Shown here: one piece after another, positions 56,011 through 64,000 of the stretch
Position numbering within the stretch: position 1 is the first letter of the stretch
Layout: every line of letters begins with the position of its first letter
Source of the DNA: Paenibacillus sp. FSL R5-0517
GTDB lineage: Bacteria; Bacillota; Bacilli; Paenibacillales; Paenibacillaceae
DNA length: 64,000 bases
Reading direction: 5' to 3'
NCBI RefSeq assembly: GCF_037974355.1
Contig: NZ_CP150235.1
Coordinates: 1,302,001-1,366,000, forward strand
Made by a program: the position numbers and the translations under genes
Notes under the pieces: generated by a model
Databases searched by the model: none
Told to the model about the DNA's origin: nothing
Seen by the model: the letters and a program-made list of their open reading frames with translations, nothing else

Positions 56011-56060
56011 GTTCACTTCAACCTCCAACCTTCAACCTCCAACCTTAAAACTTAAAACTC
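56011..56060 (+). repeat. Short tandem repeat CTTCAACCTCCAAC / CTTAAAA
   Basis: CTTCAACCTCCAAC occurs twice in tandem, followed by CCTTAAAACTTAAAACTC. It borders the stop codon of the MBL gene, whose last codons are therefore within the repeat. A similar CCTTCAACCT-rich tract is beside the other family-B element. Confidence 0.5.
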
Positions 56061-56804
56061 AAAACTTTCGCCATCACGCGGAATGAGTACCTGACCATCC
56101 AACTGCTCGGATGTCAGATAAGTGGCAAGATCCGTACGAGACATCATACAATGATTAATCGCATCCATGTGCACGGCGATGACATGAGCAGACGGCGCAT
56201 GGCGCTTCACGGCTACAACGTCAGGCCCGTCCATTGTAATGGGATCACCCTCCAGGAAGCGTGCGCCTCCGGCATTCACGATAATGACTTCAGGTGTGTA
56301 TTGACGAATGGCTTCAGCAGGTTCTTCGCACCAGATGGTATCCCCAGCGATATAGGTGACGGGTTCTCCATCTGCTTCAAGTACGAAACCGGACACGTTG
56401 CCCATACGTTCTCCGATTTCACCTGTGCCATGATGCCCGGATGTGCGGGCGAATCGGACAGAGTGATGCTCATGTTTTTCTTCGACAACTGTTACATTTG
56501 TGAATCCGGCACTCAGAAATACATGCTCATCCCCAGGCTGGCAGATTAGAGGAATGTCTTTACCAAGTTGTTTCGCCGCTGCTTCATCCCAATGATCGGG
56601 ATGGGTATGTGTCACAATCAACAGATCTGGATGCAGATAATCCGTTTCGGTTTCAGGCAGAGCTACTCTTGGATTACGTAACTCATTGGGTGTATTGGGG
56701 AATGCGGGCATGACTTCGGCGTCCATCAGCATGGGATCAACGAGAATGTTCAGCCCTCCGTATTCCAGCCACAGTGTTGCATTGCGAATCAATTGAATTT
56801 TCAT
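56052..56804 (-). CDS. MBL-fold metal-dependent hydrolase (UlaG-like)
   Basis: 250 residues of the metallo-beta-lactamase superfamily. The zinc motif reads IVTHTHPDHWDEAA (HxHxDH), preceded by the N-terminal RNATLWLEYGGLNILVDPM; GHHGTGE and YIAGDTIW supply further ligands, and VIAVHMDAINHCM the C-terminal His. This pattern is that of UlaG-like lactonases or YtnP-type hydrolases. Start ATG 56804 follows GAAGGAG. Divergent from an Lrp/AsnC regulator that may control it. Confidence 0.88.
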   Translation of the reverse strand: MKIQLIRNATLWLEYGGLNILVDPMLMDAEVMPAFPNTPNELRNPRVALPETETDYLHPDLLIVTHTHPDHWDEAAAKQLGKDIPLICQPGDEHVFLSAGFTNVTVVEEKHEHHSVRFARTSGHHGTGEIGERMGNVSGFVLEADGEPVTYIAGDTIWCEEPAEAIRQYTPEVIIVNAGGARFLEGDPITMDGPDVVAVKRHAPSAHVIAVHMDAINHCMMSRTDLATYLTSEQLDGQVLIPRDGESFEF

Positions 56805-56935
56805 GATATTTGCACTCCTTCGGGTTGTTGAATAGTATTACCCTATATGGTATACAACCCGTTTAACGGCGTACATAACATGATGAATGGAATTAGGCTA
56901 AGCTAATTTCACCGTGAAAGGATTGCTGAAGCAAG

Positions 56936-57367
56936 ATGAATGAAATGATAGATGACACAGATATCCGTATTTTGCAGATCCTGATTCAGGATGCCAAACG
57001 TTCTCACAAAGAGATCGGTGAAGAGGTTCATCTCACGGGACAGGCCGTCGGTGCAAGAGTGCGCAAGCTGCAAGACCTGGGGGTAATCGAAGGGTACACG
57101 GTAAAATGGAACCCGGAACGCCTTGGCCTCGGCCTACAGGCCTTTGTCACGGTTTTCTTGAACTCCGGTGACAGACATGCTGCCTTTCGTACATTCATTG
57201 CTGATCGTAAGGACATCGTTGAAGTCCATCGCGTCAGCGGAGAGGGCTGTTATCTGATGCGGGTGCAGACCAGCACCACAGAGCAACTTGGACAACTGTT
57301 GGAAGCATTGCTGCCTTACGGCAATTACAGAGTCAGCCTGTCCATAGGTGTGGAGAAATCACAGTGA
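56936..57367 (+). CDS. Lrp/AsnC-family transcriptional regulator
   Basis: 143 residues. N-terminal helix-turn-helix: DIRILQILIQDAKRSHKEIG and VHLTGQAVGARVRKLQDLGV, followed by the RAM ligand-binding domain (VTVFLNSGDRHAAF, EVHRVSGEGCYLMRVQT). Amino-acid-responsive regulators of this type often control the adjacent gene, here the divergent MBL hydrolase. The first ATG (56936) is used; ATG 56945 is possible. Confidence 0.9.
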   Translation: MNEMIDDTDIRILQILIQDAKRSHKEIGEEVHLTGQAVGARVRKLQDLGVIEGYTVKWNPERLGLGLQAFVTVFLNSGDRHAAFRTFIADRKDIVEVHRVSGEGCYLMRVQTSTTEQLGQLLEALLPYGNYRVSLSIGVEKSQ

Positions 57368-57396
57368 TGTGTGGTGTGGGAGGCTTGTCTCATCCC

Positions 57397-57906
57397 TCAC
57401 GATAGTCCATGATCTTGCTGCTGATCATGCAAAGTCTCCTGAAGCAAAGTCACCGCTTGGTTCAGCTCTTTTTTGCTGAGTAGATGATCGGTCTGAATAT
57501 GAGACCGGGTGCCGTCCTTCAGGAACAGAACGATCATGGGAGAAGCAGACAGGAGCCACTTGTTGCGGGCAGGTGAGGCAAGTTCGACTTTGCGAATCCG
57601 GCTCCATGGAATCTTCCGCTTGCCCGTGTTCAACGCATCATCATCCCAGGATAACAACACGGCAGGGCTTCTGGTTAGTCGTGACACGAACATGAAGAAT
57701 AGCGGTCCGATCAACCACATGCCCAGCACGGCAGCGATGGAATAGTATATCGTCTCCAGTCTTTCGGCTTGTCCGTCCACGATGATCCATAATAGGCTCA
57801 CACACAAGAGAAGGAAAAGGAAGCATAGACTTGCTTTCCATAGAGCGGTGCTGCGTCGGTAATATATCTGCTGATGATCATGCTTGGGTATTCCAGATTG
57901 CTGCAT
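57397..57906 (-). CDS. Hypothetical membrane protein with PH-like C-terminal half
   Basis: 169 residues. Two membrane spans (SLCFLFLLLCVSLLWIIVDG and YSIAAVLGMWLIGPLFFMFV) are followed by a soluble part with a short strand-rich domain (KIPWSRIRKVELA ... WLLSASPMIVLFLKDG) of the PH/STM3941 type seen in many small Bacillales membrane proteins. Start ATG follows GAGGAGG. Function unknown. Confidence 0.65.
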   Translation of the reverse strand: MQQSGIPKHDHQQIYYRRSTALWKASLCFLFLLLCVSLLWIIVDGQAERLETIYYSIAAVLGMWLIGPLFFMFVSRLTRSPAVLLSWDDDALNTGKRKIPWSRIRKVELASPARNKWLLSASPMIVLFLKDGTRSHIQTDHLLSKKELNQAVTLLQETLHDQQQDHGLS

Positions 57907-58057
57907 AGATGTTCCTCCTCATAACAATGCTGATCGATATGCCAAACGTGCCGCCTGCATGAGCAGAGCGGCATGTTCAACGTTATTGGCTATAACACAG
58001 GCTCAGATGAATTCATTAGCCCGATCTATAGTTTAACACGAACTTAATTCAGGTCCA

Positions 58058-59869
58058 TTACCCTGATATCGCTGAATTTTTACCTGCATCACGCGCATGT
58101 GTGTACAGATCGGCATACACGCCTTGAGCTTCAATCAGCTCCTGATGCGAGCCTTCCTCCACAATCTCGCCATTCTCCATCACCAGAATTCGGTCCGCAT
58201 GCATCACTGTGGACAGACGATGGGCAATGACAATGGTGGTGCGTCCTTGGGATACCGATTCCAGAGCCTGCTGCACGAGCTGTTCCGTGTGTGAATCCAG
58301 ATTGGCCGTTGCCTCATCCAGGATGAGCACTCGGGGCTGGAACACAACGATCCGGGCAAACGATATCAACTGCCGCTCCCCGGCGGAAAGCCCGCTTCCG
58401 CGTTCGGACAGATGTGTATCATATCCTTGTGACAAACGTGAAATCATGGCATGTGCTCCGACAAAACGGCAGGCTTCAATCGCTTGCTCTCGCGTAATAT
58501 CCTCACGAAACATTCTCACATTATCAATGATGGAACCGGAGAAGAGGAATGGTTCCTGTTGAATCAGACCCACGATCCGATGAAGTTTGGCCTGCGGCAA
58601 CTGCCGAATATCGGTACCATCAATTTCGATACTGCCCTTGTCTACATCATAAAAGCGATTGAGCAGGGAGATCAGGGTGCTTTTTCCAGCGCCTGTTGTG
58701 CCCACGATCCCTACCATTTCACCTGGATAGAGGTGCAGGTTCATATGCTGGATCAGGGGCCGATCTGCCTGATAACCAAACGACACATCATTAAAATCAA
58801 TCTGGCCCATCACGTTCCGAGGTTCCAGCGAAGAGGCCTGCTTAGGCTCAGGATCGGCAACTTCAGGCCGCGTATTCAGAATGTTCCAGATGCGATCCAT
58901 GGATACGGTGGTGGACTGGAATGTATTCCACTGCATCGTAATCTGGTTGATTGGTTGGAAGAACTGCCGAATATAACTGATAAACGCATATAATACCCCG
59001 ACTTGCAGGGACTCACCCAGAACGGCGCGACCTCCAAGCCAGACCATCATGACCAGTGCCGCATTGCCAAGGATATCAAAGGTCCGGTTGAATATGACAT
59101 TGGAGCGGGCTTGAGCAATGTTGGCTTTCAGATGGAGCGCATTTTGTTCCGAGAAACGTTTCTTCTGTTCTTCTTCCTGGTGAAAAGCCTGAATCAGGAA
59201 CATGCCGGACAGGTTCTCCGCTGTAAATGCGATTAAACGGGAAAGACGCGTACGGGCATTCTGATAAGCCTTCCGCAGTCGACTACGGAATAATACCGCA
59301 ACCACTGCAATGACAGGCAGGACGATCAGGGAGTAACCCGCGAGCACAGGATCAAGTTGGAACATAAAGACGATAATGAGCACCAGCATCATACCATCCC
59401 GAATCAGACTGAGCAGTACTTGGGTGAAAAAGCTGCTGATAGTCTCCGTATCACTGGATACGTTCGTGACTAGACTGCCGATATGAAAACGGTCAAAGAA
59501 AGACATGGACATCTTGGAGATATGTTTGAACAGGTCCTTTCGAATCCGGGATACAATGTTCTGTCCCACATGCTGCAACAGATTATTCTGCACATAGGTA
59601 AAAATAAAACTAATAACTGCCAGCCCGAGAAAGATGGCTGCGAGCTGAACGAGAAAGCCCACACTGGTCTGGCCGATGGCCAGATGATCATCGATGGCGA
59701 TCTTCACCAGATAGGGTTGCAGTAGATCTGCCGATATGCCCAGCAGTGAGCAGAAGAAGATGCCGGCAAATGCCCATTTATGCGGTTTGGCGTATGCCAT
59801 CATCGCTTTGAACGAAGTTCGTTTACTCTGATCGTCTTCTGCATCTGGTCGAAGTTCAGCGTTAGACAT
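58058..59869 (-). CDS. ABC multidrug exporter half-transporter, catalytically competent subunit (YheH/BmrD-like)
   Basis: 603 residues: six-span ABC exporter membrane domain (about 30-325) and an ATPase domain with Walker A GTTGAGKSTLI, signature LSAGERQLIS (LSGGQ variant), Walker B VLILDEATANLD with the catalytic Glu, and H-loop IVIAHRLSTV. Start ATG 59869 follows GGAGGAGGGATT and overlaps the end of the upstream subunit by 8 bp, indicating translational coupling. With that subunit it forms a heterodimeric exporter of the BmrCD/TM287-288 type. Confidence 0.92.
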   Translation of the reverse strand: MSNAELRPDAEDDQSKRTSFKAMMAYAKPHKWAFAGIFFCSLLGISADLLQPYLVKIAIDDHLAIGQTSVGFLVQLAAIFLGLAVISFIFTYVQNNLLQHVGQNIVSRIRKDLFKHISKMSMSFFDRFHIGSLVTNVSSDTETISSFFTQVLLSLIRDGMMLVLIIVFMFQLDPVLAGYSLIVLPVIAVVAVLFRSRLRKAYQNARTRLSRLIAFTAENLSGMFLIQAFHQEEEQKKRFSEQNALHLKANIAQARSNVIFNRTFDILGNAALVMMVWLGGRAVLGESLQVGVLYAFISYIRQFFQPINQITMQWNTFQSTTVSMDRIWNILNTRPEVADPEPKQASSLEPRNVMGQIDFNDVSFGYQADRPLIQHMNLHLYPGEMVGIVGTTGAGKSTLISLLNRFYDVDKGSIEIDGTDIRQLPQAKLHRIVGLIQQEPFLFSGSIIDNVRMFREDITREQAIEACRFVGAHAMISRLSQGYDTHLSERGSGLSAGERQLISFARIVVFQPRVLILDEATANLDSHTEQLVQQALESVSQGRTTIVIAHRLSTVMHADRILVMENGEIVEEGSHQELIEAQGVYADLYTHARDAGKNSAISG

Positions 59870-61610
59870 GATGTAATCCCTCCTCCTGCAAACGGTAGGT
59901 GGCCGCATATAACCCCTTGGCAGCCATCAACTGCGCATGTGTTCCCTGCTCAGCGACGCGCCCTTCATCCAGAACGATGATATCGTCTGCGTGACGGACC
60001 GCGCTGATGCGATGAGAGATGATCAATGTGGTCTTGCCCTTGCCGATCTCGCGCAAACTGCGCAGAATACCGCTCTCTGTAACGGCATCAACCGCGCTCA
60101 TGCTGTCATCCAGAATAAGTAACTGTGCTTGCTTGATCAATCCTCTTGCAAGGCTGGTTCGCTGACGTTGTCCACCAGACAGGGTAAGTCCACGTTCGCC
60201 AAGACGTGTATCGAAGCGATCCGGAAAACGGACAATATTGTCATAGATCATGGCTTGCCGTGCACTATGTTCCACTGTATCCAGCGATACTTCCCGGTCG
60301 CTGAATGCGATGTTATCCCGGATGGTGGTGCTAAACAGGAAACCATCCTGAGGGACATAGGCGATGCGCGATCTCAGACTTTCCAGCGATAGCTGCCGAA
60401 TATCGGTACCATTGATGCGAATCGTTCCTTCAGGTGGTTCATATGTACGCAGCAACAGCTTAACGAGGGTGCTTTTACCTGAGCCGGTCTTGCCTACAAT
60501 ACCCACCGTTCGCCCGGCACGAATATGGAGTTGAATATGTTTGAGAGCAGGGGATGAACTGCCAGGATAGGAGAAGGTTAGATTCTCCATGGTGATATCT
60601 TGTACGGTATGGAGCGCTGTGGCTTCGGGAAGTTCACGCACATCCGCTACTTCGCTGAGCAGGTCATTCACCCGCTCCAAGGATGCGCCTGAGCGCTGAA
60701 CGGTATTGATGACATTACCGATCTGTTGAAGCGGTCCCATGATAATGCGCAAATATAAGGTTAGGGCGACAAAACTCCCGAGTGTAATGGAATTCTGCAT
60801 GGTCATCATACCTCCGACAAGCAGAGAAACAACCAGTGAGATGGCCCCCAGCAGCGGGAGCAAAGCTTGAAACAAGGAAGACAGACGAACAAGCCGAAGC
60901 TGTTTGCTCTTAATTGCATCGACGGTAGTTCCAAAACGTGCACGAGCACTGTCTTCGATGGCAAACGTCTTGGTTACGCGAATGCCGCCCAGCTGTTCTT
61001 CTGCAGATTCCGTCATGGTTGCAAGGGCTTCCTGTACTTCACGAGAGCGCTTGCGAATCCGCGGACCGAAAAATACGACCAAAAATGGAATCGCCAGCAA
61101 AGGTACAACGCTGATTAGAATGAGTGTCAACGGAATCCCGCTAAGCAGCATCATCACAATGCAGGACAACAGCAGGAAGGTGGCATTGGTCATGAGTGTC
61201 ACGCCATTGGATATTGCTTCACGTACGGAAGTAACATCGTTCATGACATAACTGAGCAGTTTTCCGTTCCCTTGTTTGGAGAAATAATGTTCGCTAAGTT
61301 CGGAAAACTTACTGAATATACGCTCACGCGTCATGAATTCGAAGCGTCGACCAAGCTTCATAATCATGAACTGTCCGGTACCGAACAGTAGATTATAACC
61401 GATGGCAATAGCTAGAAGGGACAGGCTGTACCTTACGATTGTCTGCATCTGGAGTGTGTTCTGCATCAATTGATCCGTGAAACTGCCGAGTATGCGGGGC
61501 AGGGATGCTTGCCCGACATTGGAGGCAATAATCAGAAGAACAGCAAACAGATAGATAGGCCAGTTCGATACGACATAACCGCGAAGTAATCCTTTCTTGG
61601 ACATAAGCAT
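59862..61610 (-). CDS. ABC multidrug exporter half-transporter with degenerate site (YheI/BmrC-like)
   Basis: 582 residues: six membrane spans and an ATPase domain with Walker A GKTGSGKSTLV, a consensus signature LSGGQRQRTS, and H-loop IISHRISAV. Walker B ends ILDDSMSAVD: Asp replaces the catalytic Glu, the mark of the non-hydrolysing site in heterodimeric exporters. AAAGGAG lies four nt before ATG 61610 and ten before the ATG two codons later; either may be used. First gene of the operon, preceded by a leader ORF and terminator at 61641-61733. Confidence 0.92.
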   Translation of the reverse strand: MLMSKKGLLRGYVVSNWPIYLFAVLLIIASNVGQASLPRILGSFTDQLMQNTLQMQTIVRYSLSLLAIAIGYNLLFGTGQFMIMKLGRRFEFMTRERIFSKFSELSEHYFSKQGNGKLLSYVMNDVTSVREAISNGVTLMTNATFLLLSCIVMMLLSGIPLTLILISVVPLLAIPFLVVFFGPRIRKRSREVQEALATMTESAEEQLGGIRVTKTFAIEDSARARFGTTVDAIKSKQLRLVRLSSLFQALLPLLGAISLVVSLLVGGMMTMQNSITLGSFVALTLYLRIIMGPLQQIGNVINTVQRSGASLERVNDLLSEVADVRELPEATALHTVQDITMENLTFSYPGSSSPALKHIQLHIRAGRTVGIVGKTGSGKSTLVKLLLRTYEPPEGTIRINGTDIRQLSLESLRSRIAYVPQDGFLFSTTIRDNIAFSDREVSLDTVEHSARQAMIYDNIVRFPDRFDTRLGERGLTLSGGQRQRTSLARGLIKQAQLLILDDSMSAVDAVTESGILRSLREIGKGKTTLIISHRISAVRHADDIIVLDEGRVAEQGTHAQLMAAKGLYAATYRLQEEGLHHV

Positions 61611-61640
61611 TGTTCTCCTTTTGTTATAGGTGAAGTCAGT

Positions 61641-61733
61641 TCAGCGGGTGGAGTCAAGAAAAGGGCCGACACCTGTTATTAGCGCGTCGTGCCCTCTTAC
61701 TGTATGCGATCCGGTTCGCTGTTTATCCGTCAT
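61641..61733 (-). CDS. Leader peptide ORF of the ABC exporter operon
   Basis: A 30-codon frame, read directly on the minus strand, starting ATG 61733 and beginning MTDKQRTGSHTVRGHDALIT, ending DSTR-stop at 61641, 31 bp before the exporter gene. Its 3' half overlaps a terminator-like hairpin. Ribosome-binding sequence is weak. Peptide-coding leaders that sense ribosome-stalling drugs are known for BmrCD (BmrB) and for antibiotic-resistance ABC-F genes; this layout agrees, but expression is not shown. Confidence 0.45.
   Translation of the reverse strand: MTDKQRTGSHTVRGHDALITGVGPFLDSTR
61656..61696 (-). terminator. Possible attenuator in the ABC exporter leader
   Basis: On the minus strand AGGGC-A-CGAC (61695-61686) can pair with GTCG-GCCCT (61669-61661), with one bulged base, followed by TTTCTT. 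It lies downstream of the candidate promoter and upstream of the exporter ATG, the position of a transcription attenuator. Confidence 0.5.
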
Positions 61734-61754
61734 CCGATGGATTTCTCTATTCTT

Positions 61755-61783
61755 ATTTTTGCGCTAATCCGATGGGATGTCAA
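61755..61783 (-). promoter_or_regulatory. Candidate promoter of the ABC exporter operon
   Basis: Minus strand TTGACA (61783-61778), a perfect -35, with AAAAAT at 17-bp spacing (61760-61755) as a weak -10. Transcription would start near 61749, about 16 nt before the leader ORF. Confidence 0.45.
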
Positions 61784-61965
61784 CGAAGTCAGTTAGCAGC
61801 AGGCAGGTGGATCGGATTAGTGACTGCGGAGAAAAGTTCTATGCAGTGTTCCCGTGTTGTATTCACCAGATGTCGAAATTACTGAAACATTTTCTAGAGG
61901 TACCCCGTCTGTAGGAATGAAGAGGTAAAAAATAGGCTTTACTAATCATATGGAGGTGCCAGGAA

Positions 61966-62889
61966 ATGAAACATAAAAAAGGATTGGCTGCAACGCTTGC
62001 ACTCTGCGTTTCTTTGACAGCAGGAGGTGCATCCGTATTTGCTTTCTCAGATGTGAAAGATGAGGGTCAGAAGTCGATTGTGGATTCATTGAAAACAAAA
62101 GGTGTGATTAACGGAGTAACAGCGGATCTGTTCCGTCCAGATCTTGCATTGTCCGAGCCACAGGGTGTTCAACTGATTGTGAATGCATTTGGTCTGAAAA
62201 ATGCATACGCGGCGTCTGCCGCTCAGAATAAAATTAGTCCGGACACATGGTATGCCGATGCGGTACAGGCCGCTACCCAAAATGGATTGTCTATTCCGGT
62301 AGAAGTAAACCCGCAGGGCAAAATGACACGCGAGCAATTTGTTATTTTGCTTCATGAAGGTATTAACACAACCGGGAATTATCCAGTCATCATGAAGTAT
62401 AATCTTGTTAAGGACGAAAATAAAATCGGTAAGGACGCCATATCTGCGGTCCAGAACTTGCTGAACATGAACATCATTGAACTGGATAAGGACGGTAATT
62501 TCCGTCCAGATCAGTCGCTTACCCGTATGGAGGCTGCAAGCATGATCTTCAATGCACTCGAATTCGTGGATAAACACGGCAATGGCGGCTCAGCAGAGCC
62601 GGCTCCAACCAATCCAGGTGAAGGCCAACAAGCGATCGTACCTGAAGTGACTACAACGAAGGTTGATGACAAAACAACCAAAGTTAAACTCAGTGCTGAA
62701 ATGCCACACCCTGGTTATGGATTGAAGATTGATGATGTGAAACTGGAGAAGGATGGACGCGCGATCGTGCTCTATTCCATTATTCAACCTGACCCGGACA
62801 TGATGTATCCGATGGTTATCACGAATGTGACTGCAGAAACGGATATCCCAACAGGATATACGGCAGAAGCTCAACCTTCAGGCAAGTAA
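61966..62889 (+). CDS. Secreted S-layer-homology-domain protein with unknown C-terminal domain
   Basis: 307 residues. Signal peptide KGLAATLALCVSLTAGGASV with cleavage near VFA. Two to three SLH-type modules (FSDVKDEGQKSIVDSLKTKG at the start; DLFRPDLALSEPQG; GNFRPDQSLTRMEAASMIFN near residue 170) anchor it to secondary wall polymers. A linker PAPTNPGEGQQ leads into an 80-residue C-terminal domain (KVKLSAEMPHPGYGLKIDDV) of the PrcB type. ATG follows GGAGGTG. Confidence 0.85.
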   Translation: MKHKKGLAATLALCVSLTAGGASVFAFSDVKDEGQKSIVDSLKTKGVINGVTADLFRPDLALSEPQGVQLIVNAFGLKNAYAASAAQNKISPDTWYADAVQAATQNGLSIPVEVNPQGKMTREQFVILLHEGINTTGNYPVIMKYNLVKDENKIGKDAISAVQNLLNMNIIELDKDGNFRPDQSLTRMEAASMIFNALEFVDKHGNGGSAEPAPTNPGEGQQAIVPEVTTTKVDDKTTKVKLSAEMPHPGYGLKIDDVKLEKDGRAIVLYSIIQPDPDMMYPMVITNVTAETDIPTGYTAEAQPSGK

Positions 62890-62938
62890 ATTCACTGCAA
62901 ACCCTATAAACTATCCTGGATAAACGAATTGTATCCTG

Positions 62939-62978
62939 GAAACCACTCTCCATACGTATATGGAGAGTGGTTTTTTTA
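62939..62978 (+). terminator. Terminator of the SLH protein gene
   Basis: AACCACTCTCCATA pairs with TATGGAGAGTGGTT, followed by TTTTTTT. Confidence 0.85.
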
Positions 62979-63017
62979 TTTGACTGAAAACGTAAAAAAG
63001 TTCTTATATGTTCACTT

Positions 63018-63053
63018 ATATTACATTTAAAGAAAAATAATATTACATTTAAA
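63018..63053 (+). promoter_or_regulatory. Direct repeat, possible operator of the sugar transport gene
   Basis: ATATTACATTTAAA occurs at 63018-63031 and again at 63040-63053, 22 bp apart, about two helix turns. It lies in the roughly 720-bp gene-free AT-rich region upstream of the permease, in which I see no supportable ORF. AraC/response-regulator-type tandem sites look like this. Confidence 0.35.
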
Positions 63054-63669
63054 TCAATTGAATGGATAACTGCTTGGGTTATAAGGCCAATTCATGTTAT
63101 GAAATCGGTGATTTTTAAATAGTATTTTCCCAAATATCTATGGGTCTAAGCGTGCAAACCTTGTGCAAAATCTACACATATGACTTCGAAAACTCAATGT
63201 TTATAAGCGTTTTTATATCCTGCACGCAAAGATAAAAACAACATATATACGAAAGAGACAGGAGAAATATAGAATAAAAGCAAGCAATGACGGGCTTGTA
63301 AAATGCGATAGATGTATGATAGGTAATATTACATAATTTCGCATCGGTAACATCTGTAAACCTCCACATTCTGCATGATGCTTGTAAACATGAACACGGT
63401 ATCTGATCGTATATGTGGGTTTTGACTTTAATGCCTGTTTTCTAACCTCATTTAAGATCTGACATCTTTCCAGGTTCATGTGACGGAATCCTAAATGACA
63501 CTTAAGGAGGGAAACCGGTCAAATTCTACATGTTTTACTTCCCCAAAATGACAATGACAAGCTGCCAACATAAGTGTAAACCCCTGTTGTAACAGTATAT
63601 TCGGTGATTTTATATGGAAAGGTTGAAATGGCATATTTACGGATGGGGAAATGAACCATAAACTCGGTA

Positions 63670-63683
63670 TGTAAGCGTTACCA
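63670..63683 (+). promoter_or_regulatory. Candidate cre (CcpA) site upstream of the permease
   Basis: TGTAAGCGTTACCA fits the cre pattern TGWNANCGNTNNCA and lies 20 nt before the ATG at 63703, just before the ribosome site. This suggests glucose repression of the transport operon. Confidence 0.6.
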
Positions 63684-63702
63684 AAAAAGGAGGAAACAAC
63701 TG

Positions 63703-64000
63703 ATGCAACCAGATGGGAAGTCCACCTTGTCGCAAAACCTATCGGTATACACCAATCCGAGCAGTAAGAAAAATAAATTAGGGAGAAGGATGATTCGAAA
63801 CTGGGAGTTGTATCTGTTTATCGCGCCAGCCTTTCTATACTTTCTGATATTCCATTATGGTCCGATGTACGGCATACAAATTGCATTCAAAAATTTTATT
63901 CCAACGCTTGGTGTCACGGGAAGCCCATGGGTCGGATTCGATCATTTCATCCGTTTCTTCAATTCTTATTATTTCTGGGATTTGCTATGGAATACACTTA
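63703..64000 (+). CDS. Sugar ABC transporter permease, LplB/YteP type (truncated by window end)
   Basis: The first 99 residues are visible. After a hydrophilic start (MQPDGKSTLSQNLSVYTNPS) comes MIRNWELYLFIAPAFLYFLI, then FHYGPMYGIQIAFKNFIP, typical of the LplB/YtcP/YteP group of oligosaccharide and uronide permeases with MalF-like fold. Start ATG 63703 follows AAAGGAGGAAACAACTG. A cre-like site lies just upstream. The gene runs off the end of the window. Confidence 0.85.
   Translation, partial: MQPDGKSTLSQNLSVYTNPSSKKNKLGRRMIRNWELYLFIAPAFLYFLIFHYGPMYGIQIAFKNFIPTLGVTGSPWVGFDHFIRFFNSYYFWDLLWNTL

Noticed and set aside
63172..63479. Two minus-strand open frames in the permease upstream region
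   Set aside because: No ribosome site, composition typical of AT-rich non-coding DNA, no recognisable domain.

Overview
The window reads as a chromosomal segment of a Paenibacillus-type Firmicute. Support comes from the strong AAGGAGG-type ribosome-binding sites, frequent GTG/TTG starts, S-layer homology and copper-amine-oxidase-like secreted proteins, a paired GH9/GH48 cellulase set, a LplB-type sugar permease and SigL-dependent proline catabolism. No rRNA, tRNA, CRISPR array, prophage or intact transposase gene was seen.

Layout. 0-6.4 kb holds sugar metabolism: a LacI regulator divergent from a GH125 mannosidase, then an isomerase/oxidoreductase pair divergent from an AraC regulator. 6.4-9 kb has a kinase-like protein, a 193-bp palindromic repeat and a lone Cas4/AddB-like nuclease. 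9-23 kb is amino-acid catabolism: alanine dehydrogenase with its PucR-type activator, a STAND ATPase regulator, then a sigma-54 module (enhancer-binding protein, proline dehydrogenase, P5C dehydrogenase and SigL itself, with two divergent -24/-12 promoters), then aspartase. 23-36 kb is mixed housekeeping: a chemoreceptor, secreted proteins, VOC and SDR enzymes, a PPIase lipoprotein, an MFS exporter and several small genes. 35-38.5 kb holds an orphan multi-membrane-span histidine kinase facing a two-gene unit: a ComQ-like prenyl transferase and an 80-residue nitrile-hydratase-leader-like (NHLP) precursor ending in ...CGPWRS. 38.6-44.5 kb is mainly envelope functions plus a second chemoreceptor. 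44.9-55.4 kb is plant polysaccharide degradation (GH9, GH48, GH51), interrupted by an NlpC/P60 hydrolase. 56-64 kb has an MBL hydrolase, an Lrp regulator, a heterodimeric ABC exporter behind an apparent peptide-coding attenuator, an S-layer protein, and the start of a sugar ABC permease cut by the window end.

Most notable: (1) the ComQ-like/NHLP pair looks like a prenylated-tryptophan peptide signalling system with an unusual precursor; (2) two intergenic repeat families, one a structured element with compensatory changes placed as inverted copies around the GH125 gene, the other a 193-bp four-armed palindrome present twice with identical spacing; (3) a 30-codon leader ORF overlapping a terminator before the ABC exporter. 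All function calls rest on reading the sequence and on family knowledge; no database search was run.
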